This document shows, in pieces, positions 1 through 5,013 of a stretch of DNA of 5,384 nucleotides (position 1 is its first letter; each line of letters opens with the position of its first letter). The notes beneath the pieces are model-generated. The model searched no databases. It worked only from the letters and a program-made list of their open reading frames with translations, and was not told where the DNA came from. A program made the position numbers and the translations under genes. The DNA lies in contig CAYFVQ010000205.1 in NCBI GenBank assembly GCA_964346585.1, forward strand, positions 1 through 5,384, given 5' to 3'. Origin of the DNA: SOIA01 sp964346585. Lineage in GTDB: Bacteria > Acidobacteriota > Aminicenantia > Aminicenantales > Aminicenantaceae.

Positions 1-237
1 ATAGTGCGAGAAATCGTTGAGGACAGTGACGAAGTCTTTGAAATGAAAATCACAGAATGTCTCACGGAGGTGATATTCAGAGAAGCCGATGCACTGGAAC
101 TGGGATACGCTTGTGTCTGCCACGCAGATTTTGGTCTGCCTGAAGGTTTGGATATCAACATCAAACTGATCCGAGACAAAACCTTAATGCAGGGACACAA
201 CTGCTGCAATCATCGGTATGTATGGGAAAGGGAGTAA
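1..237 (+). CDS. L-2-amino-thiazoline-4-carboxylic acid hydrolase family protein, C-terminal part (5' truncated)
   Basis: The reading frame is open from base 1 and ends at TAA 235-237, so about 79 C-terminal residues of a longer protein are visible. The GTG at base 4 is probably an internal Val codon, not a start. The segment has the style of the L-2-amino-thiazoline-4-carboxylic acid hydrolase (ATC hydrolase) family: a 'GYACVCHADFGLPEG' stretch (about residues 35-49 of the fragment), then 'NIKLIRDKTLMQG' and a C-terminal 'NCCNHRY' motif rich in Cys and His. In characterised pseudomonads the founding enzyme opens the thiazoline ring of ATC on the way to L-cysteine. Many distant members have no assigned substrate, so the enzymatic role here is inferred from family resemblance only. 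Full-length members are usually over 200 residues, so most of the protein lies upstream. It has no evident functional link with the regulator/permease genes that follow and is separated from them by a likely terminator. Confidence 0.7.
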   Translation: MVREIVEDSDEVFEMKITECLTEVIFREADALELGYACVCHADFGLPEGLDINIKLIRDKTLMQGHNCCNHRYVWERE

Positions 238-619
238 TAATTTCTAAATATTGCCTTTTTGGACTGGCTTTAATCCCTTCACACATTTCCGGCGTTTCTT
301 CAGACAACAGGTGTTATTGAGCCTGAGGCCACGAAAGCTTCTCTTTTCGGACCGGAATTCTCAAGAATATAAAAAATATCCATTAAACACGACCACTGGA
401 AAAATTATCCTTTAGCCACAATTTAAAAGAAAACTGCATCAATGATAATGATTGGAAATTGTCTCTAAAGTTCATCTGATACACAAGAGTTGAATCTCAA
501 CACAAAGAGGCCAGTGATCTTTCAGGCCTATTCTTTTTTCTAGCAGCAGCTATTTTTTCCACCCGGCTGAACTCGATCATTTTACCGAAAATATGTAGAC
601 ATGGTAGAGAATCAATAAA
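238..619. other. non-coding spacer
   Basis: This stretch has no convincing coding frame in either direction and no tRNA-like fold that I can see. It contains a small hairpin GTTGA-ATC-TCAAC (489-501) just before the terminator candidate at 508-540, and a short dyad ATTCT-CA-AGAAT at 357-368. It reads as ordinary AT-rich intergenic DNA between an unrelated upstream gene and the regulator region. Confidence 0.6.
508..540 (+). terminator. probable intrinsic terminator
   Basis: AGGCC (508-512) pairs with GGCCT (525-529). The stem continues inside as TGA (515-517) with TCA (522-524) around a TCTT loop, with a two-base bulge. The stem is followed by ATTCTTTTTT, a usable T-tract. It would stop transcripts coming from the upstream hydrolase gene and isolate the regulator promoter at 643-671. 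The distance of about 270 nt from the upstream stop codon and the bulged stem keep confidence moderate. Confidence 0.45.
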
Positions 620-634
620 TTCCATAATATAGAA
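620..634. promoter_or_regulatory. upstream PadR operator candidate (distal copy)
   Basis: TTCCATA-A-TATAGAA is a 15-nt dyad with one mismatched pair between its 7-nt arms. It closely matches the perfect dyad TTCTATA-T-TATAGAA at 663-677. The two centres (627 and 670) are 43 bp apart, close to four helical turns, so two bound dimers would face the same side of the DNA. It lies just upstream of the -35 box. Binding by PadR1 or PadR2 is inferred. Confidence 0.5.
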
Positions 635-642
635 AAAATTAC

Positions 643-671
643 TTGACTTTTGGGCTTTTTAATTCTATATT
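643..671 (+). promoter_or_regulatory. sigma-70-type promoter of PadR1
   Basis: A -35 box TTGACT (643-648) and a -10 box TATATT (666-671) are separated by exactly 17 nt. Transcription should begin around 678-680, only about 5-7 nt before the ATG at 685, so the message would be leaderless or nearly so from that start. The -10 box lies inside the 663-677 operator, so bound repressor would exclude RNA polymerase. Confidence 0.7.
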
Positions 672-677
672 ATAGAA
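663..677. promoter_or_regulatory. PadR operator candidate over the -10 box (perfect dyad)
   Basis: TTCTATA-T-TATAGAA is a perfect 15-nt inverted repeat with 7-nt arms, spanning the -10 element. The same motif recurs at the same place before PadR2 (1206-1220) with one mismatch. PadR proteins bind such dyads as dimers and commonly repress their own promoters. That PadR1 itself binds here is inferred from position. Confidence 0.65.
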
Positions 678-684
678 ATAATAG

Positions 685-996
685 ATGAAAAATCCTATGA
701 ACGATCTATCGCGGAAGGAAAAATTAGTGCTACGTGCTATTTGGAAAATGAAAGATAAACCGTACGGATTAAGCATAAGAAGTCATCTTTTTCAACTAAC
801 GGGCAGATCCTGGCCGATCGGAACTCTTTATTTTTACCTGGACCGACTCGAGAAAAGAGGAATTCTGAAGTCTTATCCGACCCATGTCAGTCAGGATCGA
901 GGAAATTCAAGAAAAAGGCTTTATGATTTTACCAAGGAAGGTTCTGAGCAAATAACGGATTTATTGGCTCAAGAACAAAACATAAAGGAAACATAA
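685..996 (+). CDS. PadR family transcriptional regulator (PadR1, no adjacent permease)
   Basis: This is a 103-residue winged-helix DNA-binding protein of the short PadR type. Visible features are helix 1 'KEKLVLRAIWKMKDKPYG' (residues about 11-28), the recognition-helix region 'IGTLYFYLDRLEKRG' (about 45-60), and the wing with 'RKRLYDFTKEG' (about 75-87). It aligns without gaps to PadR2 over 86 residues with about half identical by hand count. Unlike PadR2 and PadR3 it lacks the C-terminal helix ending in a Phe/Ile-Trp-Lys motif and ends in 'LLAQEQNIKET', which may affect dimerisation. Two starts are possible. ATG 685 is only a few bases from the predicted transcription start. ATG 697 would make the N terminus match PadR2 (M-x-x-L-S-R). 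Neither has a clear Shine-Dalgarno sequence. No permease follows, so it is either the relic of a module or a stand-alone regulator sharing operators with PadR2. Confidence 0.88.
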   Translation: MKNPMNDLSRKEKLVLRAIWKMKDKPYGLSIRSHLFQLTGRSWPIGTLYFYLDRLEKRGILKSYPTHVSQDRGNSRKRLYDFTKEGSEQITDLLAQEQNIKET

Positions 997-1185
997 TTAC
1001 CGAAAAGAGAATATCTATTAGTGATTGTGTGATTGAAATTTGTATTCACCCGGAAAGGAAATGAAAGACAAATATGAGTCAACGGCGGTAGCCTTTCTCA
1101 TGATCGATATTATTACAATTTTGATTGAAAAGTAATTATATGATGAGAAGGACAGAAGATTCAGATTGGATTTTTTTGAATAAAA
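997..1185. other. spacer between PadR1 and PadR2
   Basis: I see no recognisable permease remnant here, although the paralogous PadR genes are each followed by one. The only coding possibility is a 24-codon frame at 1061-1135, opening 'MKDKYESTAVAFLMID' with a hydrophobic second half. A purine-rich GGAAAGGAA abuts its ATG, too close to be a good ribosome site. I do not call it a gene. No convincing terminator is visible. Confidence 0.5.
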
Positions 1186-1214
1186 TTGACTCTTATATCC
1201 TTATGTTCTATATT
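1186..1214 (+). promoter_or_regulatory. sigma-70-type promoter of the PadR2-permease operon
   Basis: A -35 box TTGACT (1186-1191) and a -10 box TATATT (1209-1214) are 17 nt apart. Both hexamers, their spacing and the operator overlap are identical to the PadR1 promoter, although the spacer sequence differs. It probably drives PadR2 and, through an 80-nt gap with no visible terminator, the permease. Confidence 0.7.
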
Positions 1215-1220
1215 GTAGAA
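1206..1220. promoter_or_regulatory. PadR operator candidate over the -10 box
   Basis: TTCTATA-T-TGTAGAA is a 15-nt dyad with one mismatch, differing from the PadR1 operator at a single base. It covers the -10 box in the same register. This predicts negative autoregulation of PadR2 and cross-binding by PadR1. I could not find a distal second copy like the one at 620-634. Confidence 0.62.
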
Positions 1221-1229
1221 ATAAAACAT

Positions 1230-1235
1230 AAGGAG
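1230..1235 (+). promoter_or_regulatory. ribosome binding site of PadR2
   Basis: AAGGAG lies 10 nt before ATG 1246. The spacing is slightly long, but it is the only good site and supports this start. PadR1 has no equivalent site. Confidence 0.6.
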
Positions 1236-1245
1236 AAAGACGAGC

Positions 1246-1566
1246 ATGAAATATTTATCTAGACCTGAAGAATTGGTTCTTCTGACAATTTGGAAGATGA
1301 AAGAGGAGCCGTATGGGGTCAATATCAGAAAGTACATTACTAAAATAACAGGAAAGTACTGGTCCATCGGATCTATTTATGTTCCGCTCGATCGCCTTGA
1401 GAACAAAGGCTACCTGACCTCTCATCTTGCCAGTCCTACCTCAGAGCGTGGAGGAAAGAGTAAAAGATATTATGAGTTAACTAAAGAAGGTCTGGAAGAA
1501 CTCCAAGAAATAAAAAAGATTTATCAGGCTTTCTGGAAGGACCTACCGGATTTGTCTTTGAAATAG
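1246..1566 (+). CDS. PadR family transcriptional regulator (PadR2), first gene of a permease operon
   Basis: This is a 106-residue PadR-type winged helix protein. It begins 'MKYLSRPEELVLLTIW', has 'KMKEEPYGVNIRKYI' in the first helix pair, the recognition-helix region 'IGSIYVPLDRLENKG' (residues about 41-55), and a basic wing 'RGGKSKRYYELTKEG' (about 69-83). A C-terminal helix ends 'QAFWKDLPDLSLK', which in short PadR proteins helps form the dimer. The family comprises mostly repressors that release DNA on binding a small ligand. The ligand here is unknown. The operator over its own promoter suggests autorepression, and the permease 80 nt downstream is the likely co-regulated partner. This pairing matches the known association of such PadR proteins with duplicated orphan permeases. 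Confidence 0.92.
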   Translation: MKYLSRPEELVLLTIWKMKEEPYGVNIRKYITKITGKYWSIGSIYVPLDRLENKGYLTSHLASPTSERGGKSKRYYELTKEGLEELQEIKKIYQAFWKDLPDLSLK

Positions 1567-1603
1567 AGATGACTCCATAGGATGCGATTATTAAGATATG
1601 AAA

Positions 1604-1634
1604 GAATTCTCAAATGATAGTTATCAGGGAATTC
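1604..1634. promoter_or_regulatory. dyad just upstream of the permease ribosome site
   Basis: TGATA-GT-TATCA (1615-1626) is flanked by GAATTC at 1604-1609 and again at 1629-1634, so the outer copies can also pair. The resulting imperfect hairpin ends immediately before the AAGGAG at 1635. It could modulate translation of the permease or be a protein site. The two GAATTC copies are self-complementary, so the pairing may be accidental. Confidence 0.25.
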
Positions 1635-1640
1635 AAGGAG
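1635..1640 (+). promoter_or_regulatory. ribosome binding site of permease 1
   Basis: AAGGAG sits 6 nt before ATG 1647, an ideal spacing. It fixes the start upstream of the prefix domain, not at the internal ATG 1860 where the permease proper begins. Confidence 0.75.
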
Positions 1641-1646
1641 TGAATC

Positions 1647-4190
1647 ATGGGAAGCGATAAGCCCCCCGCAATAGCCAAGGCAATCTTGTGGTTAATATTA
1701 AACCACAGACATCCGGAAACAATGATCGGCGATTTCGAAGAAATCTATAATGAAATTTCTCGAAACAAGGGTTCTTTCCCGGCAAAAATTTGGTATTGGT
1801 CTCAAATCATTTTGACTTTTCCTTCGTTTATAAAAAATTCCATTTATTGGGGAACGACGATGTTTACCAATTATTTCAAAATAGCCTTGAGATTTATTAA
1901 AAAACACAAAGTCTTTTCCTTCATCAACATTTCCGGGCTCGCGATCAGCACGGCATGTTGTCTGTTCATCGCCCTCTGGATTTTCGATGAGCTGAGTTTT
2001 GACAAATTCCATCCAGATAGTGATCAAATCTACCAGGCCCTTGGGAATGGCCGAATTGCATCAACACCGATACCGCTGGCGGCTGCGCTGGAAGAAACAT
2101 TTCCTGAAGTCATTTATGCCAGTCGATACGAAGGAATTGGCCGGCCGTTATTCAGACGAGAGAATAAAGTCTTTTCCGAAAGTGGCGTGGTGGTTGTGGA
2201 CCCTGACTTTTTCAAAATATTCTCTTTTCCTTTTCTGGAAGGCGATCCCAACACAGTGTTGGATGATATGTACTCCATTGTGATTTCAGAACAAATCGCC
2301 AATAAATTTTTCTCTGGCGAAAATCCGCTCGGAAAAACGCTGACCATGAATGACGAGTTGGATTTTATTGTGAGGGGAGTGATGCAAAATATCCCTCAAA
2401 ATTCGACGCTTCAGTTCAATATCGCTATCCATTTTGATATCCGAATTGCCTATTTCACTCCAAGCGGAGCGGATACAAGTTCCTGGGGATGGTGGAGCCC
2501 CAGTACATTTTTAAAACTTCAAAAGGATGTTTCCCTTGCCGGTTTTAATCAGAAAATCTCTGAATTCTTTCAGTCACAATTTGAAGAAGGAGATGATGAA
2601 TGGCTTTCTGCATTACCTTTTACATCGAGAAGATTTTTCTTCTGGAATACCCATCAGTTCATCATGATGTATTCCATAATCGCCGTCTTTATTGTGATTA
2701 TGTCCTGCATCAACTTCATCAACCTTTCGACTGCCCGGTCGGCAAACCGAGCCTGCGAAATCGGCATTCGGAAAGTATCAGGCGCAGTCCGGAAAAATTT
2801 AATTTTCCAATTTTTAGGGGAATCATTTTTTCTGACGATTATAGCCATTGTCCTTGCTTTAGTCATTGTCTCCACTTTATTGCCGTCTTTTAATTCGCTC
2901 ACCGGGAAACAAATCACAACCGGCTCCCTGAGCCAGCCGTCAATCCTATTGATTATTCTTGGATTAGTCCTATTCACAGCTATTGCTTCGGGAAGCTATC
3001 CGGCTTTGATCCTATCTTCTTTTAAGCCCGTTCAGGTATTGAAAGGCCATTTGAATCTCGGATCCTCTGGTTCTTTGTTCAGAAAGATACTAGTGGTTAT
3101 TCAATTCTCGATATCGATTATTTTAATCGTCGGCGCAGGAGTCGTTTACAAGCAGCTAAGTTTTATCAAAACAAAAGATATTGGCTATGCCAAAGATCAA
3201 CTCATAACCATTTCACTTAAAGGAGAGAGCCGAAGATCGTATGACATAATAAAAAGTCGATTGAGTTCTGATGGCCGTATTCTGGGAGTGACTGGCATGG
3301 CCGATGACCTGCCAAATTTCTGGTCAACCTCCAGCATGGCTGAATGGGAAGGGAAGGATATGACCAAGGAAATTCATGTCGGCTTTAATTTCGTCGACTA
3401 TGATGTGGCGAAAACTTTAGGGATTGAGCTGATCGAAGGCAGAGATTTCTCAAGAGAATTTATGGCAGATGCCGAATCTGGATATCTCGTCAATGAAGAA
3501 CTGGTCAAGCTGATGGGATTTGAGTCCGCTGTGGGGCGCCCATTTAAGGAATTCGGCAAAGCCGGCAATATTATTGGTGTCTTCAAAAATACTCATTTCC
3601 GACCGCTGACCAGCCAGATTAATCCGCTCTACTTTCAACTCAATCCAGGAAGGATCAATCACCTGGTCATTCGGGTTCCCACCGAAAACATGCAGGCAAC
3701 GATTCAATTCATCAAAGAAACCTGGGAAAAAATTGTCCCGATGTATCCTTTTGAATTTCGATTTGTGGATGACGATTTTAATCTCGCTTACACAAGTATA
3801 GAAAGGATGAGCAGATTGGCCAATGTTTTTACGTTCATTGCCATATTTATCGCCTGTCTGGGTTTGTTCGGCCTGGCGTCTTTCACTGCGGAACAGCGTT
3901 CCAAAGAGATCGGTATCCGCAAGGTGCTTGGCGCATCCATGCCGGGCATAGTAGCCTTGCTTTCTAAAGAATTCACCAAATGGGTGCTCATCGCCAATGT
4001 CATCGGCTGGCCTCTTTCCTATTTTTTTATGAATAGCTGGCTACAGAATTTTGCCTATCGAGTGAAAATAGGCCCTGAGATTTTCTTTCTCTCCGGTCTG
4101 GGGGCCTTAGTCATTGCCCTCATAGCTGTCAGCTATCAAACCATCAAAGCCGCCGCAGCCAATCCGGTAGATTCCTTACGGTACGAATAA
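1647..4190 (+). CDS. FtsX/MacB-type duplicated permease with N-terminal prefix domain
   Basis: This is an 847-residue integral membrane protein. Residues 1-70 form a cytoplasmic prefix domain with 'PPAIAKAIL', 'MIGDFEEIYNE' and 'IWYWSQ', the pattern of the 'permease prefix domain' found on such transporters. Two copies of the MacB-like unit follow. Unit 1 has TM1 at about 90-113, an extracytoplasmic domain at about 114-335, and TMs at about 338-361, 387-412 and 431-455. Unit 2 has a TM at about 479-501, an outer domain at about 503-720, and TMs at about 724-747, 775-795 and 812-833. Each unit carries the FtsX signature: 'EIGIRKVSGA' (371-380) and 'KEIGIRKVLGAS' (753-764). The units end 'KPVQVLKG' and 'NPVDSLRYE'. 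FtsX/MacB relatives transmit ATPase strokes across the membrane to outer-domain partners and often do not form a channel. No ATPase gene is present in the window, so this is an orphan permease whose ATPase and substrate are unknown. It is probably co-transcribed with PadR2. Confidence 0.92.
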   Translation: MGSDKPPAIAKAILWLILNHRHPETMIGDFEEIYNEISRNKGSFPAKIWYWSQIILTFPSFIKNSIYWGTTMFTNYFKIALRFIKKHKVFSFINISGLAISTACCLFIALWIFDELSFDKFHPDSDQIYQALGNGRIASTPIPLAAALEETFPEVIYASRYEGIGRPLFRRENKVFSESGVVVVDPDFFKIFSFPFLEGDPNTVLDDMYSIVISEQIANKFFSGENPLGKTLTMNDELDFIVRGVMQNIPQNSTLQFNIAIHFDIRIAYFTPSGADTSSWGWWSPSTFLKLQKDVSLAGFNQKISEFFQSQFEEGDDEWLSALPFTSRRFFFWNTHQFIMMYSIIAVFIVIMSCINFINLSTARSANRACEIGIRKVSGAVRKNLIFQFLGESFFLTIIAIVLALVIVSTLLPSFNSLTGKQITTGSLSQPSILLIILGLVLFTAIASGSYPALILSSFKPVQVLKGHLNLGSSGSLFRKILVVIQFSISIILIVGAGVVYKQLSFIKTKDIGYAKDQLITISLKGESRRSYDIIKSRLSSDGRILGVTGMADDLPNFWSTSSMAEWEGKDMTKEIHVGFNFVDYDVAKTLGIELIEGRDFSREFMADAESGYLVNEELVKLMGFESAVGRPFKEFGKAGNIIGVFKNTHFRPLTSQINPLYFQLNPGRINHLVIRVPTENMQATIQFIKETWEKIVPMYPFEFRFVDDDFNLAYTSIERMSRLANVFTFIAIFIACLGLFGLASFTAEQRSKEIGIRKVLGASMPGIVALLSKEFTKWVLIANVIGWPLSYFFMNSWLQNFAYRVKIGPEIFFLSGLGALVIALIAVSYQTIKAAAANPVDSLRYE

Positions 4191-4300
4191 AATATTGACC
4201 AAGTGCCGCTCGTGTCTTCTCTTTGTCTCTGGCTTGATACAGTCAACTGCTTATGTTCACTCATTAGGCAATTTTTTTTGTAATGACAATCAGGCAAAAA
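4191..4300. other. spacer after permease 1, no clear terminator
   Basis: I see no stable hairpin followed by a T-tract here. A run of eight T (4272-4279) lies inside the loop of a weak TCATTA/TAATGA pairing (4261-4266 with 4281-4286), the wrong geometry for an intrinsic terminator. The folded repeat that follows may serve as the 3' boundary of the permease transcript. Confidence 0.4.
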
Positions 4301-4391
4301 TGTCATTGCGAGCGAAGCGTGGCAATCCCATATGGAAAAAATGCATTTTTTTATACGAGATTGCCACGTCACTTCGTTCCTCGCAATGACA
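4301..4391. repeat. REP/MITE-like folded repeat with 12-bp perfect terminal inverted repeats
   Basis: The 91-bp element opens TGTCATTGCGAG and closes CTCGCAATGACA, a perfect 12-bp inverted repeat. The arms continue: left arm 4301-4329 ends GTGGCAATC, and right arm 4357-4391 begins with its complement GATTGCCAC. The left arm lacks two 3-nt pieces present in the right arm. The centre is a perfect 16-bp palindrome, AAAAAATGCATTTTTT (4336-4351), so nearly the whole element can fold into one long hairpin. From general knowledge, sequences of the 'GTCATTGCGAGCGAAGC...GGCAATC' kind recur between genes in many unrelated bacteria. They produce spurious proteins with 'SLRAKRGNP' or 'ARNEVTWQS' on translation, and both appear here. 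I see no target-site duplication and no transposase in the window. Confidence 0.8.
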
Positions 4392-4398
4392 ACACAAC

Positions 4399-4427
4399 GA
4401 GATTGCTTCACTCCGTTCGTTATGACA
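4399..4427. repeat. additional degenerate copy of the repeat arm
   Basis: GAGATTGC at its start and TATGACA at its end match the right arm of the 4301-4391 element in the same orientation. The middle is diverged (CTTCACTCCGTTCGT against CCACGTCACTTCGTTCCTCG). It begins 7 nt after the complete element, so the locus holds a hairpin plus a third half-unit, suggesting a partly decayed tandem of the same repeat. Confidence 0.65.
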
Positions 4428-4617
4428 TCCAAAAAGTATTACCTAATTACTGAGCATGTACAGTAATATAAAAGTAATTGCCATAATTCAGTCCACCTCA
4501 AACTTTTATTTTCGTATCGGTTATCTGTAAAGATTCGATGAGAATCCCCAACCATAGAATCATTTTCTAGGAAAATCTGTATTAAAAATCCATGTCAGAG
4601 AACCTTTTGATGGGAAT
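4428..4617. other. non-coding spacer with several short dyads
   Basis: No coding frame is evident. Dyads include ATTACTG (4446-4452) with CAGTAAT (4461-4467) around a central CATG, GATTC-GATGA-GAATC (4532-4546), TAGAA-TCATT-TTCTA (4555-4569) and ATTTTC-TAG-GAAAAT (4562-4576). Some could be regulator sites for the PadR3 operon, but dyads this short also arise by chance in AT-rich DNA. Confidence 0.35.
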
Positions 4618-4654
4618 TTGCGTCTATACTATATAACAGTACGATAATTTCGTA
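4618..4654 (+). promoter_or_regulatory. putative promoter/operator of the PadR3 operon
   Basis: A candidate -10 GATAAT (4643-4648) lies inside a 15-nt dyad TACGA-TAATT-TCGTA (4640-4654). An imperfect dyad TACT-N7-AGTA (4627-4641) abuts it. The nearest -35-like hexamer, TTGCGT (4618-4623), gives a long 19-nt spacer, so the promoter would be weak or the elements are misassigned. A dyad over the -10 box mirrors the PadR1 and PadR2 promoters but with a different sequence. This suits a PadR3 of different DNA specificity. Confidence 0.4.
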
Positions 4655-4686
4655 TTGAAAAATACAGAGATTTGAAGAGGCGTAAA

Positions 4687-5004
4687 TTGAAAATTTTATC
4701 AGTCAATGAGCAGATTTTCTTAATAGCCATATGGTGGCTCAAAGACGAGGCTTATGGTGTCCGGATTCGGGAAAAGATCACCGAGATGACCGGGAGGACA
4801 TTCACTTTCGGCACTCTGTACAACACTTTGGATCACCTTGCCCGGAAAGGCTATGTGTCTTCCCGGCCCGTTCAGATCCTCAATCAAGCGGGAGGAAACA
4901 AGAGAGTCTACTACACAATCACCAAGCCCGGGCTTGAAGCCTTACGTGAAGCCAGAGAGTTCCAGGAAGCCATCTGGAAAGGCATTTACAAATACACATT
5001 CTGA
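4687..5004 (+). CDS. PadR family transcriptional regulator (PadR3), paired with permease 2
   Basis: This is a PadR winged-helix protein of about 105 residues. I place the start at TTG 4687 because GAAGAGG (4674-4680) sits 6 nt upstream. The resulting N terminus 'MKILSVNEQIFLIAIW' also lines up residue for residue with PadR2 'MKYLSRPEELVLLTIW'. An earlier in-frame TTG at 4672 would add five residues and has no good ribosome site. Visible motifs are 'WLKDEAYGVRIREKI', the recognition-helix region 'FGTLYNTLDHLARKG', the wing 'AGGNKRVYYTITKPG', and a C-terminal helix ending 'QEAIWKGIYKYTF'. The recognition helix differs from PadR1 and PadR2 (FG for IG, H for R, A for E), and so does the upstream dyad. 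Its stop codon lies 9 nt before the next gene, so it is almost certainly co-transcribed with permease 2 and probably controls it. Confidence 0.9.
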   Translation: MKILSVNEQIFLIAIWWLKDEAYGVRIREKITEMTGRTFTFGTLYNTLDHLARKGYVSSRPVQILNQAGGNKRVYYTITKPGLEALREAREFQEAIWKGIYKYTF

Positions 5005-5013
5005 AAAAAAGAA

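Noticed and set aside
442..463. A GATAATGATT stretch resembling half of a Fur box.
   Set aside because: Only the left half matches. The right half is too diverged and no iron-related gene is adjacent.
1160..1184. T-run at 1171-1177 after GATTCAGATTGG as a possible terminator of PadR1.
   Set aside because: There is no stem immediately before the T-run. The only pairing, ATTCA with TGAAT, encloses the T-run in its loop.
1161..1367. Minus-strand frame of 68 codons with hydrophobic residues.
   Set aside because: It overlaps the PadR2 promoter and coding start on the opposite strand. Its hydrophobicity comes from AT-rich antisense sequence.
355..1613. The 10-mer GAATTCTCAA occurring at 355-364 and 1604-1613.
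   Set aside because: A single shared 10-mer in AT-rich spacers with unrelated surroundings is most likely coincidence.
1698..4003. Several open frames of 60-110 codons on both strands inside permease 1.
   Set aside because: They lie entirely within a strongly supported long gene, have no domain character and no ribosome sites.
4195..4389. Open frame encoding about 64 residues with 'SLRAKRGNP' and 'IATSLRSSQ'.
   Set aside because: These are the translations of the two arms of the folded repeat, a well-known source of spurious proteins. It has no ribosome site.
4136..4432. Minus-strand open frame with 'VIARNEVTWQS' and 'DCHASLAMT'.
   Set aside because: It is the antisense translation of the same repeat and overlaps the end of permease 1.
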